From positions 2,294,001 to 2,358,000 of the forward strand of contig NZ_CP099397.1 of the NCBI RefSeq assembly GCF_021495345.1: 64,000 nucleotides of DNA. The letters are read 5' to 3'. Of this stretch, positions 57,747 to 64,000 are shown one piece after another. The notes under the pieces were generated by a model. That model had not been told where the DNA came from. It made no database searches and worked only from the letters and a program-made list of their open reading frames with translations. This stretch comes from Pseudomonas hydrolytica. Its GTDB lineage: Bacteria; Pseudomonadota; Gammaproteobacteria; Pseudomonadales; Pseudomonadaceae. The translations under genes and the position numbers were made by a program. How positions within the stretch are numbered: the first letter of the stretch is position 1; the number at the start of each line of letters is the position of its first letter.

Positions 57747-58105
57747 CAGAGGGTGATCACCTGGTCGTAACGATCGAGGAGGGCGGTCAGCGCGCTGTCG
57801 TCGAGGCGCTGTACCGAGATGTTCAGTTCGGCGGTATCAAGTCCGCGCTCGGCCAGGCTGCGCTGGCTGGCGTAAAGATCCTCCACGCCGAACATCGGCA
57901 GGGCCTGCAGATTGGCGCCGAGGTCCTTCTGCTGCAGATTGCCGGGCTGCTGGCGCGTGCTCAGCTGGAACACGCCATCGTCGAGAAACAGCATGCCGAT
58001 GGGCAGGTCGAAGGCGCCGCCGGCCAAGGCGATGTCCAGTGCCTCGCGGGCGCCGGGGCCGCTCCAGGGCGCCTGGCGGCTGATGATCAACAGCGACTTG
58101 CTCAT
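57746..58105 (-). CDS. tusC: sulfur relay protein TusC
   Basis: The 119-residue protein has the DsrF/TusC pattern: LLIISRQAPWSGPGAREALD, then AGGAFDLPIGMLFLDDGVFQ. It forms the TusBCD complex that receives sulfur from TusA. It follows tusD directly without a gap. Confidence 0.93.
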   Translation of the reverse strand: MSKSLLIISRQAPWSGPGAREALDIALAGGAFDLPIGMLFLDDGVFQLSTRQQPGNLQQKDLGANLQALPMFGVEDLYASQRSLAERGLDTAELNISVQRLDDSALTALLDRYDQVITL

Positions 58106-58498
58106 TCAGTGGCCTCCGAAGCAGATCAGGCGGTCGGCCTGTTGCGCCGCTTCATGCAATTGGCCGAGGCCGGAAAGCTCCCAAGGGGCCTGCAGATTGG
58201 CCGCCGGGCGGGTATAGCGCTGCGCCTCTTCGGCGTTGAGTACGCCACGCCGCAGGGCGGCAGCGATGCACACCACGGCATCGAGCCCATTGGTCGTGAC
58301 GAATTCGCGCCACTCTCGGGGCAGGTCCAGCTCGTCCTGCGGGCTCACGACATTGCTGGCAGCGCTGTGCACGCCGTCCTGGTAGAAGAACAGCCGAACG
58401 ATCTCGTGGCCGCCGTCCAGCGCCGCCTGGGCAAAACGCAGCGCGCGTCGCGAGGCAGGCAGATGAGGAGCAGCGAACAGGGCGATGGCAAATTTCAT
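58106..58498 (-). CDS. tusD: sulfur relay protein TusD, sulfur-carrying subunit
   Basis: The ATG at 58498 (MKFAIALFAAPHLPASRRAL) gives 130 residues of the DsrE/TusD fold with FYQDGVHSA and the active cysteine in DAVVCIAAALRRGV. It takes sulfur from TusA and gives it to TusE. It heads the tusDCBE-ybiB run. Confidence 0.93.
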   Translation of the reverse strand: MKFAIALFAAPHLPASRRALRFAQAALDGGHEIVRLFFYQDGVHSAASNVVSPQDELDLPREWREFVTTNGLDAVVCIAAALRRGVLNAEEAQRYTRPAANLQAPWELSGLGQLHEAAQQADRLICFGGH

Positions 58499-58593
58499 GG
58501 GGCGTCCGGCGAGGCAAAACTGGGGCAATGATAAGGCCAGGGTGTCCGGCAAACAAAGAATCACTGCAGCGAGGCAAAGCAGGCGGGCAAGAA

Positions 58594-58614
58594 AAAGCCC
58601 GCCGAAGCGGGCTC
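58594..58614 (-). terminator. rho-independent terminator of yccA
   Basis: On the minus strand agcccgc-ttcg-gcgggct is followed by ttttt. Confidence 0.85.
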
Positions 58615-58633
58615 GAAGGGGGACGAAACGCTA

Positions 58634-59302
58634 TCAGTCGTCGCCGCCCATGATGCCGAAGATCTGCAGCAGGCTGACGAACAGGTTGTAGATCGACACG
58701 TACAGGCTGATGGTGGCCATGATGTAGTTGCGCTCACCGCCGTGGATGATGGCGCTGGTCTGGAACAGGATGCAGACCGAGGAGAACAGCACGAAGCCGG
58801 CGCTGATCGCCAGATGCAGACCGCTGATCTGGAAGAAGAAGCTGGCCAGGACGGCGGCGAGCAGGACGAAGAAGCCGGCAGTGATGAAGCCGCTGAGGAA
58901 GCTCATGTCCTTGCGGGTGGTCAGCACGTAGGCGGACAGACCGAAGAACACCAGCGCGGTCATGGAGAACGCCGAGCTGATCACCTCCGCACCGTTGGCC
59001 ATGCCCAGGTAACGGTTGAGGATCGGGCCGAGGGTGAAGCCCATGAAACCGGTCAGGGCGAAGGTGGAAACCAGACCCCAGGCCGAGTTACGCAGCTTGT
59101 AGGTGAGGAAGAACAGGCCGTAGAAGCCGATCAGCACCACGAAGAAGTTCGGGTACGGCACGTTGGCGCGTTGGCTGAGGAAAGCGACCAGGCCGCTGAA
59201 GGCCAGGGTGATGGCCAGCAGGCCGTAGGTGTTGCGCAGCACCTTGCTGACTTCCAGCTGGTCAGCCTGCGAATGATTTAGTACGTAGTCTCGCTCTTGC
59301 AT
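58634..59302 (-). CDS. yccA: Bax inhibitor-1 family membrane protein YccA
   Basis: The ATG at 59302 (MQERDYVLNHSQADQLEVSK) gives 222 residues with seven membrane helices of the TMBIM fold. The second-last loop has GGERNYIMATISLYVSIYNL and the family ending FVSLLQIFGIMGGDD. E. coli YccA is a substrate and modulator of the FtsH protease. It is divergent from the tRNA-Ser promoter. Confidence 0.93.
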   Translation of the reverse strand: MQERDYVLNHSQADQLEVSKVLRNTYGLLAITLAFSGLVAFLSQRANVPYPNFFVVLIGFYGLFFLTYKLRNSAWGLVSTFALTGFMGFTLGPILNRYLGMANGAEVISSAFSMTALVFFGLSAYVLTTRKDMSFLSGFITAGFFVLLAAVLASFFFQISGLHLAISAGFVLFSSVCILFQTSAIIHGGERNYIMATISLYVSIYNLFVSLLQIFGIMGGDD

Positions 59303-59387
59303 GGCAACGCTCCTGTGGCACAAGGGTTCCGTTATTCGACTTGAGGCGGATCATAACAGAGCAGCACTTCGTGCCAAGGCATAGAGT

Positions 59388-59415
59388 TTGACAGTGTGTT
59401 GCGTTCCGGTAAGAT
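59388..59415 (+). promoter_or_regulatory. sigma-70 promoter of tRNA-Ser
   Basis: TTGACA and TAAGAT are 16 bases apart, ending 53 bases before the tRNA. The -35 box is a perfect consensus. Confidence 0.7.
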
Positions 59416-59468
59416 TGCCGCCCGCACTGCAGCGGAGGTTCAAATCTCATCCTCTGCACTCAGCGTTT

Positions 59469-59556
59469 GGAAGCGTGGCCGAGTGGTTTAAGGCAACGGT
59501 CTTGAAAACCGTCGATGGGCAACTATCCGTGAGTTCGAATCTCACCGCTTCCGCCA
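59469..59556 (+). tRNA. tRNA-Ser (anticodon TGA)
   Basis: The acceptor stem ggaagcg pairs with cgcttcc, followed by G-CCA encoded in the DNA. The anticodon loop is cttgaaa between acggt and accgt. The long variable arm (cgatgggcaactatccg) is that of a class II tRNA. Confidence 0.97.
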
Positions 59557-59719
59557 ATTCTCCATATTGCCTTGACGCGATTTCTGACCTTAATCTGGCG
59601 CTTGCTTTTTGACTGCCGTGCGCCAAGCTAGGTCAGGCCCTGGCTTTTTGCTAAGGTGACCGGCAAGTTCAATCTCACCGTCGCTGCACGGTGGCTGACT
59701 AGGTGCAACGAGGTGGCGA

Positions 59720-60364
59720 TTGATTAGGGTCCTGGTGGTCGACGATCACGATCTGGTTCGCACGGGCATCACCCGCATGCTGGCTGATATCGATGGTCTG
59801 CAAGTGGTAGGCGAAGCCTGCAGCGGGGAAGAAGCCCTGCTCAAGGTGCGCGAGCTCAAGCCCGATGTCGTTCTGATGGACGTCAAGATGCCCGGCATCG
59901 GCGGCCTGGAAGCCACCCGCAAGCTGATGCGCAGCCACCCCGACATCAAGGTCGTCGCCGTGACCGTGTGCGAGGAAGATCCTTTCCCGACGCGTCTGCT
60001 GCAGGCAGGTGCTGCCGGCTATCTGACCAAGGGCGCGGCGCTGGATGAGATGGTCCAGGCCATTCGCCTGGTCTTCGCCGGTCAGCGTTATATCGATCCG
60101 CAGATTGCCCAGCAATTGGCACTGAAGTCCTTCCAGCCGCAGAGCAAAGGCTCGCCGTTCGATCTTCTGTCCGAGCGCGAAATCCAGATCGCGTTGATGA
60201 TCGCCAACTGCCACAAGGTACAGAACATCTCCGACAAGCTGTGCCTGTCGCCGAAGACGGTCAATACCTATCGCTACCGCATCTTCGAGAAACTCTCCAT
60301 TACCAGCGACGTCGAGCTGGCCCTGCTTGCGGTACGCCACGGCATGGTCGACGCCGTCAGCTGA
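59720..60364 (+). CDS. gacA: response regulator GacA
   Basis: The 214-residue NarL/FixJ-type regulator has the receiver domain with Asp8, Asp9 and the phosphorylation site Asp54 ([10 protein letters not shown]), and a LuxR-type helix-turn-helix near residues 149-192 ([20 protein letters not shown], then [17 protein letters not shown]). With sensor GacS it turns on the small RNAs RsmY/RsmZ and so secondary metabolism and biofilm genes. The start is the TTG at 59720 ([11 protein letters not shown]) behind gagg; a TTG start is known for this gene in other pseudomonads. uvrC follows two bases after the stop. The 163 bases up to tRNA-Ser hold no gene. Confidence 0.96.
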   Translation: MIRVLVVDDHDLVRTGITRMLADIDGLQVVGEACSGEEALLKVRELKPDVVLMDVKMPGIGGLEATRKLMRSHPDIKVVAVTVCEEDPFPTRLLQAGAAGYLTKGAALDEMVQAIRLVFAGQRYIDPQIAQQLALKSFQPQSKGSPFDLLSEREIQIALMIANCHKVQNISDKLCLSPKTVNTYRYRIFEKLSITSDVELALLAVRHGMVDAVS

Positions 60365-60366
60365 AG

Positions 60367-62190
60367 ATGTCCGTTTCCTTCGATTCGAGCGCCTTCCTGG
60401 CGACCTGCAGCGGTCGCCCGGGCGTCTATCGCATGTTCGACGCCGAGGCCCGTTTGCTCTACGTGGGCAAGGCGAAGAATCTCAAGAAGCGTCTTTCCAG
60501 TTACTTTCGCAAGACCGGTCAGGCACCCAAGACGGCCGCGCTGGTCGCGCGTATCGCGCAAGTCGAAACCACCATCACCGCCAACGAGACCGAGGCGCTG
60601 CTGCTCGAGCAGACGCTGATCAAGAAATGGCGGCCGCCATACAACATCCTGCTGCGCGACGATAAGTCCTATCCCTACGTGTTCCTGTCTGACGGTGAAT
60701 TCCCCCGACTGGGCATTCACCGTGGCGCCAAGAAGGCCAAGGGGCGCTATTTCGGCCCCTATCCCAGCGCGCTGGCGATTCGCGAAAGCCTGAGCCTGCT
60801 GCAGAAGACCTTTCTCGTTCGCCAGTGCGAAGACAGCTATTACCGGAACCGCACGCGGCCCTGCCTGCAGTACCAGATCAAGCGCTGCAAGGGGCCCTGC
60901 GTCGGCCTGGTCAGCCCGGAAGAGTACGCAGAGGACGTGCGCCATTCGGTGATGTTTCTCGAAGGGCGCAGCAATGCGCTCAGCGAAGAGTTGTCGGCCA
61001 GCATGGAAAAGGCCTCCATGGCCCTGGAGTTCGAGCGCGCCGCTGAACTGCGTGATCAGATTTCCATGCTGCGCCGCGTGCAGGACCAGCAGAGCATGGA
61101 AGGCGGCAGCGGCGACGTCGACGTGGTTGCGGTCTTGCTCAACCCCGGTGGCGCCTGCGTACACCTGATCAGCGTGCGCGGCGGCCGCGTGCTGGGCAGC
61201 AAGAACTTCTTCCCGCAGGTGGCGATAGAGGAAGAGGGGGGCGAGGTTCTGATGGCCTTCCTCGCCCAGTACTACCTCGGCAATGCCGAGCGCGACCTGC
61301 CGAGCGAGCTGATCGTCAACGTTCAGCATGAAGACTTCGCCACCTTGATCGAAGCGGTCGAGTCGCTGCGTGGGCGCAGCCTCAGTATCAGCCTGCGCGT
61401 GCGCGGCACCCGGGCTCGCTGGCAACAGCTGGCCGTTACCAACGCCGAACAGGCGCTGGCGGCGCGCCTGGCCAACCGGCAGCATTTGGCCGAGCGCTTC
61501 GAGGCGTTGGCCACCGTACTGGAAATGGATGAGCCGCCGCAGCGCATGGAATGCTTCGATATCAGCCATTCCAGCGGCGAAGCGACGGTCGCCTCCTGCG
61601 TGGTATTCGGTCCCGAAGGGCCGCTGAAGTCCGACTATCGCCGCTTCAACATCGAAGGCGTCACGCCCGGTGATGACTACGCGGCGATGCACCAGGCGCT
61701 GACACGGCGTTTCAGCAAGATCAAGGACGGCGAGGGCAAGCTGCCCGATGTACTGCTGGTGGACGGCGGCAAAGGGCAACTGGCCATGGCGCGGGAGGTG
61801 CTGCAGGAGCTGGCGGTGCCGGACCTGATTCTGCTCGGCGTGGCCAAGGGCACGACGCGCAAGCCGGGCCTCGAGGTGCTCTACCTGAACGATGCCGAGC
61901 ATGAGTTCACCTTGCCGGGCAATTCTCCCGCGCTCCATCTGATCCAGCAGATTCGCGACGAGTCGCACCGCTTCGCCATTACCGGACACCGTGCGCGACG
62001 CGCCAAGGCCCGTCGTACCTCGACGCTGGAAGAGGTGGCCGGTATCGGTCCCAAGCGGCGGCGCGAGCTGCTCAATCACTTCGGCGGGCTGCAGGAACTG
62101 TCCCGCGCCAGCGCCGAGGAAATCGCCAAAGCGCCGGGAATCAGCAAAAAGCTCGCAGAGTTGATTTATGCCACCCTGCACAGCGAGTAG
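60367..62190 (+). CDS. uvrC: excinuclease ABC subunit UvrC
   Basis: The ATG at 60367 gives 607 residues. The parts appear in order: GIY-YIG nuclease ([20 protein letters not shown]), a Cys-rich segment ([13 protein letters not shown]), the UVR helix ([20 protein letters not shown]), the RNase-H-like nuclease ([31 protein letters not shown]) and a C-terminal helix-hairpin-helix ([15 protein letters not shown]). It cuts both sides of UV damage with UvrAB. The gacA-uvrC order is conserved in gammaproteobacteria. Confidence 0.97.
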   Translation: MSVSFDSSAFLATCSGRPGVYRMFDAEARLLYVGKAKNLKKRLSSYFRKTGQAPKTAALVARIAQVETTITANETEALLLEQTLIKKWRPPYNILLRDDKSYPYVFLSDGEFPRLGIHRGAKKAKGRYFGPYPSALAIRESLSLLQKTFLVRQCEDSYYRNRTRPCLQYQIKRCKGPCVGLVSPEEYAEDVRHSVMFLEGRSNALSEELSASMEKASMALEFERAAELRDQISMLRRVQDQQSMEGGSGDVDVVAVLLNPGGACVHLISVRGGRVLGSKNFFPQVAIEEEGGEVLMAFLAQYYLGNAERDLPSELIVNVQHEDFATLIEAVESLRGRSLSISLRVRGTRARWQQLAVTNAEQALAARLANRQHLAERFEALATVLEMDEPPQRMECFDISHSSGEATVASCVVFGPEGPLKSDYRRFNIEGVTPGDDYAAMHQALTRRFSKIKDGEGKLPDVLLVDGGKGQLAMAREVLQELAVPDLILLGVAKGTTRKPGLEVLYLNDAEHEFTLPGNSPALHLIQQIRDESHRFAITGHRARRAKARRTSTLEEVAGIGPKRRRELLNHFGGLQELSRASAEEIAKAPGISKKLAELIYATLHSE

Positions 62191-62223
62191 AATGCCCGTT
62201 CACCTCGCAGCCTAGTTGTGCCG

Positions 62224-62784
62224 ATGAATATCCCCAACTTGCTTACCGTGCTCCGGGTTCTGCTGATTCCGGTTTTCATCCTGCTGTTCTACCTGCCGTT
62301 CTCCTGGAGCTACTGGGCCGCCAGCGCAGTGTTCGCCATTGCCGCCGTGACCGACTGGCTCGACGGTTATCTGGCCCGTCGCTGGGAGCAGGGCACGCCT
62401 TTTGGCGCCTTCCTCGATCCGGTTGCTGACAAATTGATGGTGGCGGTGGCTCTGGTGCTGTTGACGGCCGAACACTCCAATCTCTGGCTGACGCTGGCGT
62501 CGGCGACCATCATCGGTCGCGAGATCGTGGTGTCGGCATTGCGTGAATGGATGGCCGAGCTTGGGGCTCGTGCACACGTGGCAGTGTCCAATCTCGGCAA
62601 ATGGAAAACTGCGGCACAGATGGTGGCCTTGGTGATTCTGCTGGCCAATCCACCTCAGTTCACCGTCTGGGTGATCCTCGGATATGCCTTGCTGATCATC
62701 GCTGCCGTGCTGACTTTGTGGTCGATGCTGCAGTACCTGTTGGCCGCCTGGCCGCACCTCAGCACCACCTCCGAGAAGAAATAA
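62224..62784 (+). CDS. pgsA: CDP-diacylglycerol-glycerol-3-phosphate 3-phosphatidyltransferase
   Basis: The ATG at 62224 ([20 protein letters not shown]) gives 186 residues with about five membrane helices. The CDP-alcohol phosphotransferase motif D-G-x2-A-R-x8-G-x3-D-x3-D is complete in [20 protein letters not shown] followed by LDPVADK. It makes the precursor of phosphatidylglycerol and cardiolipin. A GTG two codons earlier is in frame but unlikely. Confidence 0.95.
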   Translation: MNIPNLLTVLRVLLIPVFILLFYLPFSWSYWAASAVFAIAAVTDWLDGYLARRWEQGTPFGAFLDPVADKLMVAVALVLLTAEHSNLWLTLASATIIGREIVVSALREWMAELGARAHVAVSNLGKWKTAAQMVALVILLANPPQFTVWVILGYALLIIAAVLTLWSMLQYLLAAWPHLSTTSEKK

Positions 62785-62803
62785 TTATTTTTGAATCAAA
62801 GGG

Positions 62804-62831
62804 TTGACGCGGCGATTCGATTCTATAGAAT
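62804..62831 (+). promoter_or_regulatory. sigma-70 promoter of the tRNA-Gly/tRNA-Cys pair
   Basis: TTGACG and TAGAAT are 16 bases apart, 21 bases before tRNA-Gly, within a locally AT-rich stretch after pgsA. Confidence 0.65.
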
Positions 62832-62851
62832 GGCGCCCGTCGACAAGACAA

Positions 62852-62927
<76 letters not shown>

Positions 62928-62965
62928 GTTTTACACGAGTCGCCAAGGCGGCTCGTTTGATTTAA

Positions 62966-63039
62966 GGCTGAGTTGCAGAGTGGTTATGCACCGGATTGCA
63001 AATCCGTGAACGCCGGTTCGATTCCGACCTCAGCCTCCA
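62966..63039 (+). tRNA. tRNA-Cys (anticodon GCA)
   Basis: Acceptor ggctgag pairs with ctcagcc, followed by T-CCA. The anticodon loop ttgcaaa lies within cgga/tccg. It is 38 bases after tRNA-Gly and probably in the same transcript. Confidence 0.97.
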
Positions 63040-63045
63040 ATTCGA

Positions 63046-63083
63046 AAAGCCTCGTAGATCACTGATTTACGAGGCTTTTTTCA
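63046..63083 (+). terminator. rho-independent terminator after tRNA-Cys
   Basis: aaagcctcgta and tacgaggcttt pair around a loop of about ten bases, then a T-run follows. Confidence 0.8.
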
Positions 63084-63109
63084 TTCTCCAAGGCAGGTGT
63101 TGCGTGCCT

Positions 63110-63138
63110 TGCGGGTAAGCGAAGGGCTGTATATAGTC
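63110..63138 (+). promoter_or_regulatory. sigma-70 promoter of tRNA-Leu
   Basis: TTGCGG and TATAGT are separated by 16-17 bases, ending about 22 bases before the tRNA. Confidence 0.6.
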
Positions 63139-63159
63139 CAGCCCTTCCACAGCGCTGCC

Positions 63160-63246
63160 GCCCGAATGGCGAAATCGGTAGACGCAGGAGACTTAAAATC
63201 TCTCGCTCGCAAGGGCGTGCCGGTTCGAGTCCGGCTTCGGGCACCA
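63160..63246 (+). tRNA. tRNA-Leu (anticodon TAA), integration site
   Basis: Acceptor gcccgaa pairs with ttcgggc, then A-CCA. The anticodon loop cttaaaa lies between gaga and tctc, and a long variable arm is present. Its 3' end is the probable attachment core of the element that follows, because integrase fragments begin within 150 bases. The T-arm and acceptor bases (gttcgagtccggcttcgggc) would be the shared att sequence. Confidence 0.96.
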
Positions 63247-63290
63247 TTGACATGATTTCAGATGATCCCGTATCAGTCTGAAACCCAATA

Positions 63291-63317
63291 AAACCGGCGC
63301 ATGTGGCCGGTTTTTTT
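63291..63317 (+). terminator. rho-independent terminator after tRNA-Leu
   Basis: aaccggc and gccggtt pair around a 7-base loop, followed by seven T. Confidence 0.8.
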
Positions 63318-63344
63318 GTGCCCGTATATTTTCAAATGAGCCTG

Positions 63345-63382
63345 TACAGTCTCATTTTTAGGGATACGTTTAGGGATACGGA
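63345..63382. repeat. short tandem repeats, probable integrase arm sites
   Basis: The motif agggatacg occurs twice (63357 and 63369, written agggatacgtttagggatac), and a similar agggatcg is at 63891. cagtct occurs at 63274 and 63345. Such short direct repeats between att and int are where tyrosine recombinases place their arm-binding domain. Confidence 0.4.
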
Positions 63383-63892
63383 TGGTTCGACGGAAATGCT
63401 CCAGCAGGCGCCCACAATCGACCGGACGCAAGCGCGCATCTTTCGGCTTGATCTTGGTCTTGATGAAGTCGGTAAAGGTCATGTCGGCCATTGGGTTCTT
63501 GCCGATCAGGCCGAGGCTCGCGGCCTGCTTGAATGCAACCTTGAGCACGCCGAACACCAAACGCACATGCGCCACGCTGCATTGCGATTGCAGCGGCCAC
63601 ATCAGCTTGGTGTCTAGCGTGGCATGGTTCAGTTCGACCAAACGCAGCGCGCCGAGGCAGGGCAGTAGCTGGCATTTCACCGCCGAGCGTGCCGTGGCTT
63701 TTCGGTTCTTGCTCAGGTTGCCGTCGTGCGCGACGCGATGCGTATACCACTCCAGCACCTCGCTGACGGTTGACCAACCGGACGTAGACAGCGCGCCCGA
63801 TTGTGGCTCGATTGCAAGGCGTTGCATGACGCTAGGCAGCACCGACAGCACCGCCTTCGGGTCTGTAAGCGGCGTTACAGTGCGAGCCATAG

Positions 63893-64000
63893 GGATCGTT
63901 TTGGGCCGCCCGTTACCGTCACGAAACCACGGCGGTCGCTCTGGCGGTGCTGATGCTGGCCCACGGCACGCGGATCGGTGAAACCCGCCAAGCCAAGTGG
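63893..64000 (+). pseudogene. tyrosine integrase, catalytic-domain fragment, runs off the window
   Basis: The frame from 63893 reads GSFWAARYRHETTAVALAVL followed by MLAHGTRIGETRQAKW and is open to the window end. HGTRIGETR is the first catalytic Arg box of tyrosine recombinases of the phage/island type. An in-frame TAG lies at 63890-63892 and no start codon with a ribosome site is seen, so this is not the beginning of a gene. It is the natural continuation of the N-terminal part encoded on the minus strand. Confidence 0.65.

Larger units (their letters stand above)
63273..63890 (-). pseudogene. tyrosine integrase, N-terminal part only, inverted
   Basis: The reading frame of 205 codons starts at the ATG 63890 (MARTVTPLTDPKAVLSVLPS). 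It holds the arm-binding start and a SAM-like core-binding domain (TVSEVLEWYTHRVAHDGNLS, LDTKLMWPLQ, VRLVFGVLKVAFKQAASLGL). It enters the catalytic domain at ARLRPVDCGRLLEHFRRTI near residue 170, then stops matching: the last 35 residues are read from the repeat region and the terminator. No catalytic Arg, His or Tyr is present. The catalytic part expected next is found on the other strand, starting just upstream of this ATG. It is therefore a broken gene unless inversion restores it. Confidence 0.7.
63247..64000. mobile_element. left end of an integrated element in tRNA-Leu
   Basis: From the tRNA 3' end to the window end only integrase pieces and short repeats are seen, with lower GC than the core just inside the junction. 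tRNA-Leu together with an integrase is the usual left end of a prophage or genomic island. The right end (second att copy) is outside the window, so size and cargo are unknown. Confidence 0.7.

Noticed and set aside
63382..63981. Plus-strand frame of 199 codons at the right end
   Set aside because: It is antisense to the integrase N-terminal piece, and its end is in the wrong frame for the catalytic fragment, which reads from 63893 in another frame.

Overview
The window is chromosome of a high-GC gammaproteobacterium, almost certainly a Pseudomonas. The order nuoA-N, aceA, purB, hflD, mnmA, Nudix, idh, icd, cspD, clpS, clpA, infA, bpt, aat, trxB, ftsK, lolA, rarA, crcB, serS, cysG, tus genes, yccA, gacA, uvrC, pgsA and tRNA-Gly-Cys-Leu is, from memory, that of P. 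aeruginosa around PA2583-PA2649. The left end (muxC-opmB, MHYT-GGDEF-EAL protein, solitary dctP) and the insert between nuoA and aceA differ from that order and fit a P. mendocina/oleovorans-type genome. The species is inference.

Layout. 1-4372: end of an RND efflux operon (muxC, opmB) and a membrane c-di-GMP enzyme (mucR-like). 4392-5604: a TRAP substrate-binding protein behind a sigma-54-type promoter with two matching palindromes upstream. 5703-6464: a SAM methyltransferase (tam). 6576-21456: the complete 13-gene nuo operon (complex I, fused nuoCD) on the minus strand. 21957-26734: an accessory block with a secreted pectinacetylesterase-like hydrolase, a small protein carrying a CheD/CNF/BLF1-like Thr-Cys-His signature, an anchored coiled-coil protein and the Tat-exported phosphatase PhoX. 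27023-40938: isocitrate lyase, two small conserved unknowns, a GNAT enzyme, the ribosomal oxygenase RoxA, purB, an EamA transporter, hflD, mnmA, a Nudix hydrolase, then two different isocitrate dehydrogenases transcribed divergently. 41014-46034: cspD and an N-degron group (clpS, clpA, bpt, aat) around infA. 46090-55006: trxB, ftsK, lolA, rarA, crcB, serS, cysG. 55050-59302: yqjG, ybiB, the tusDCBE sulfur relay, yccA. 59469-63246: tRNA-Ser, gacA-uvrC, pgsA and tRNA-Gly, -Cys, -Leu. 63247-64000: start of an integrated element in tRNA-Leu whose integrase is split into oppositely oriented pieces.

Functional links. The nuo, aceA, idh and icd genes place respiratory NADH oxidation and the isocitrate branch point close together. 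ClpS-ClpA with Bpt and Aat make up an N-terminal-degron route. Tus proteins and MnmA, from separate loci, together make the 2-thiouridine of tRNA.

The points most worth following are the Thr-Cys-His protein at 23424-23945, the split integrase at the right end, the sigma-54 control region of dctP, the secretin-like/PLD-like gene pair, and the coupling of ybiB to tusE. Coordinates of short sites were counted by hand and may be off by a base.
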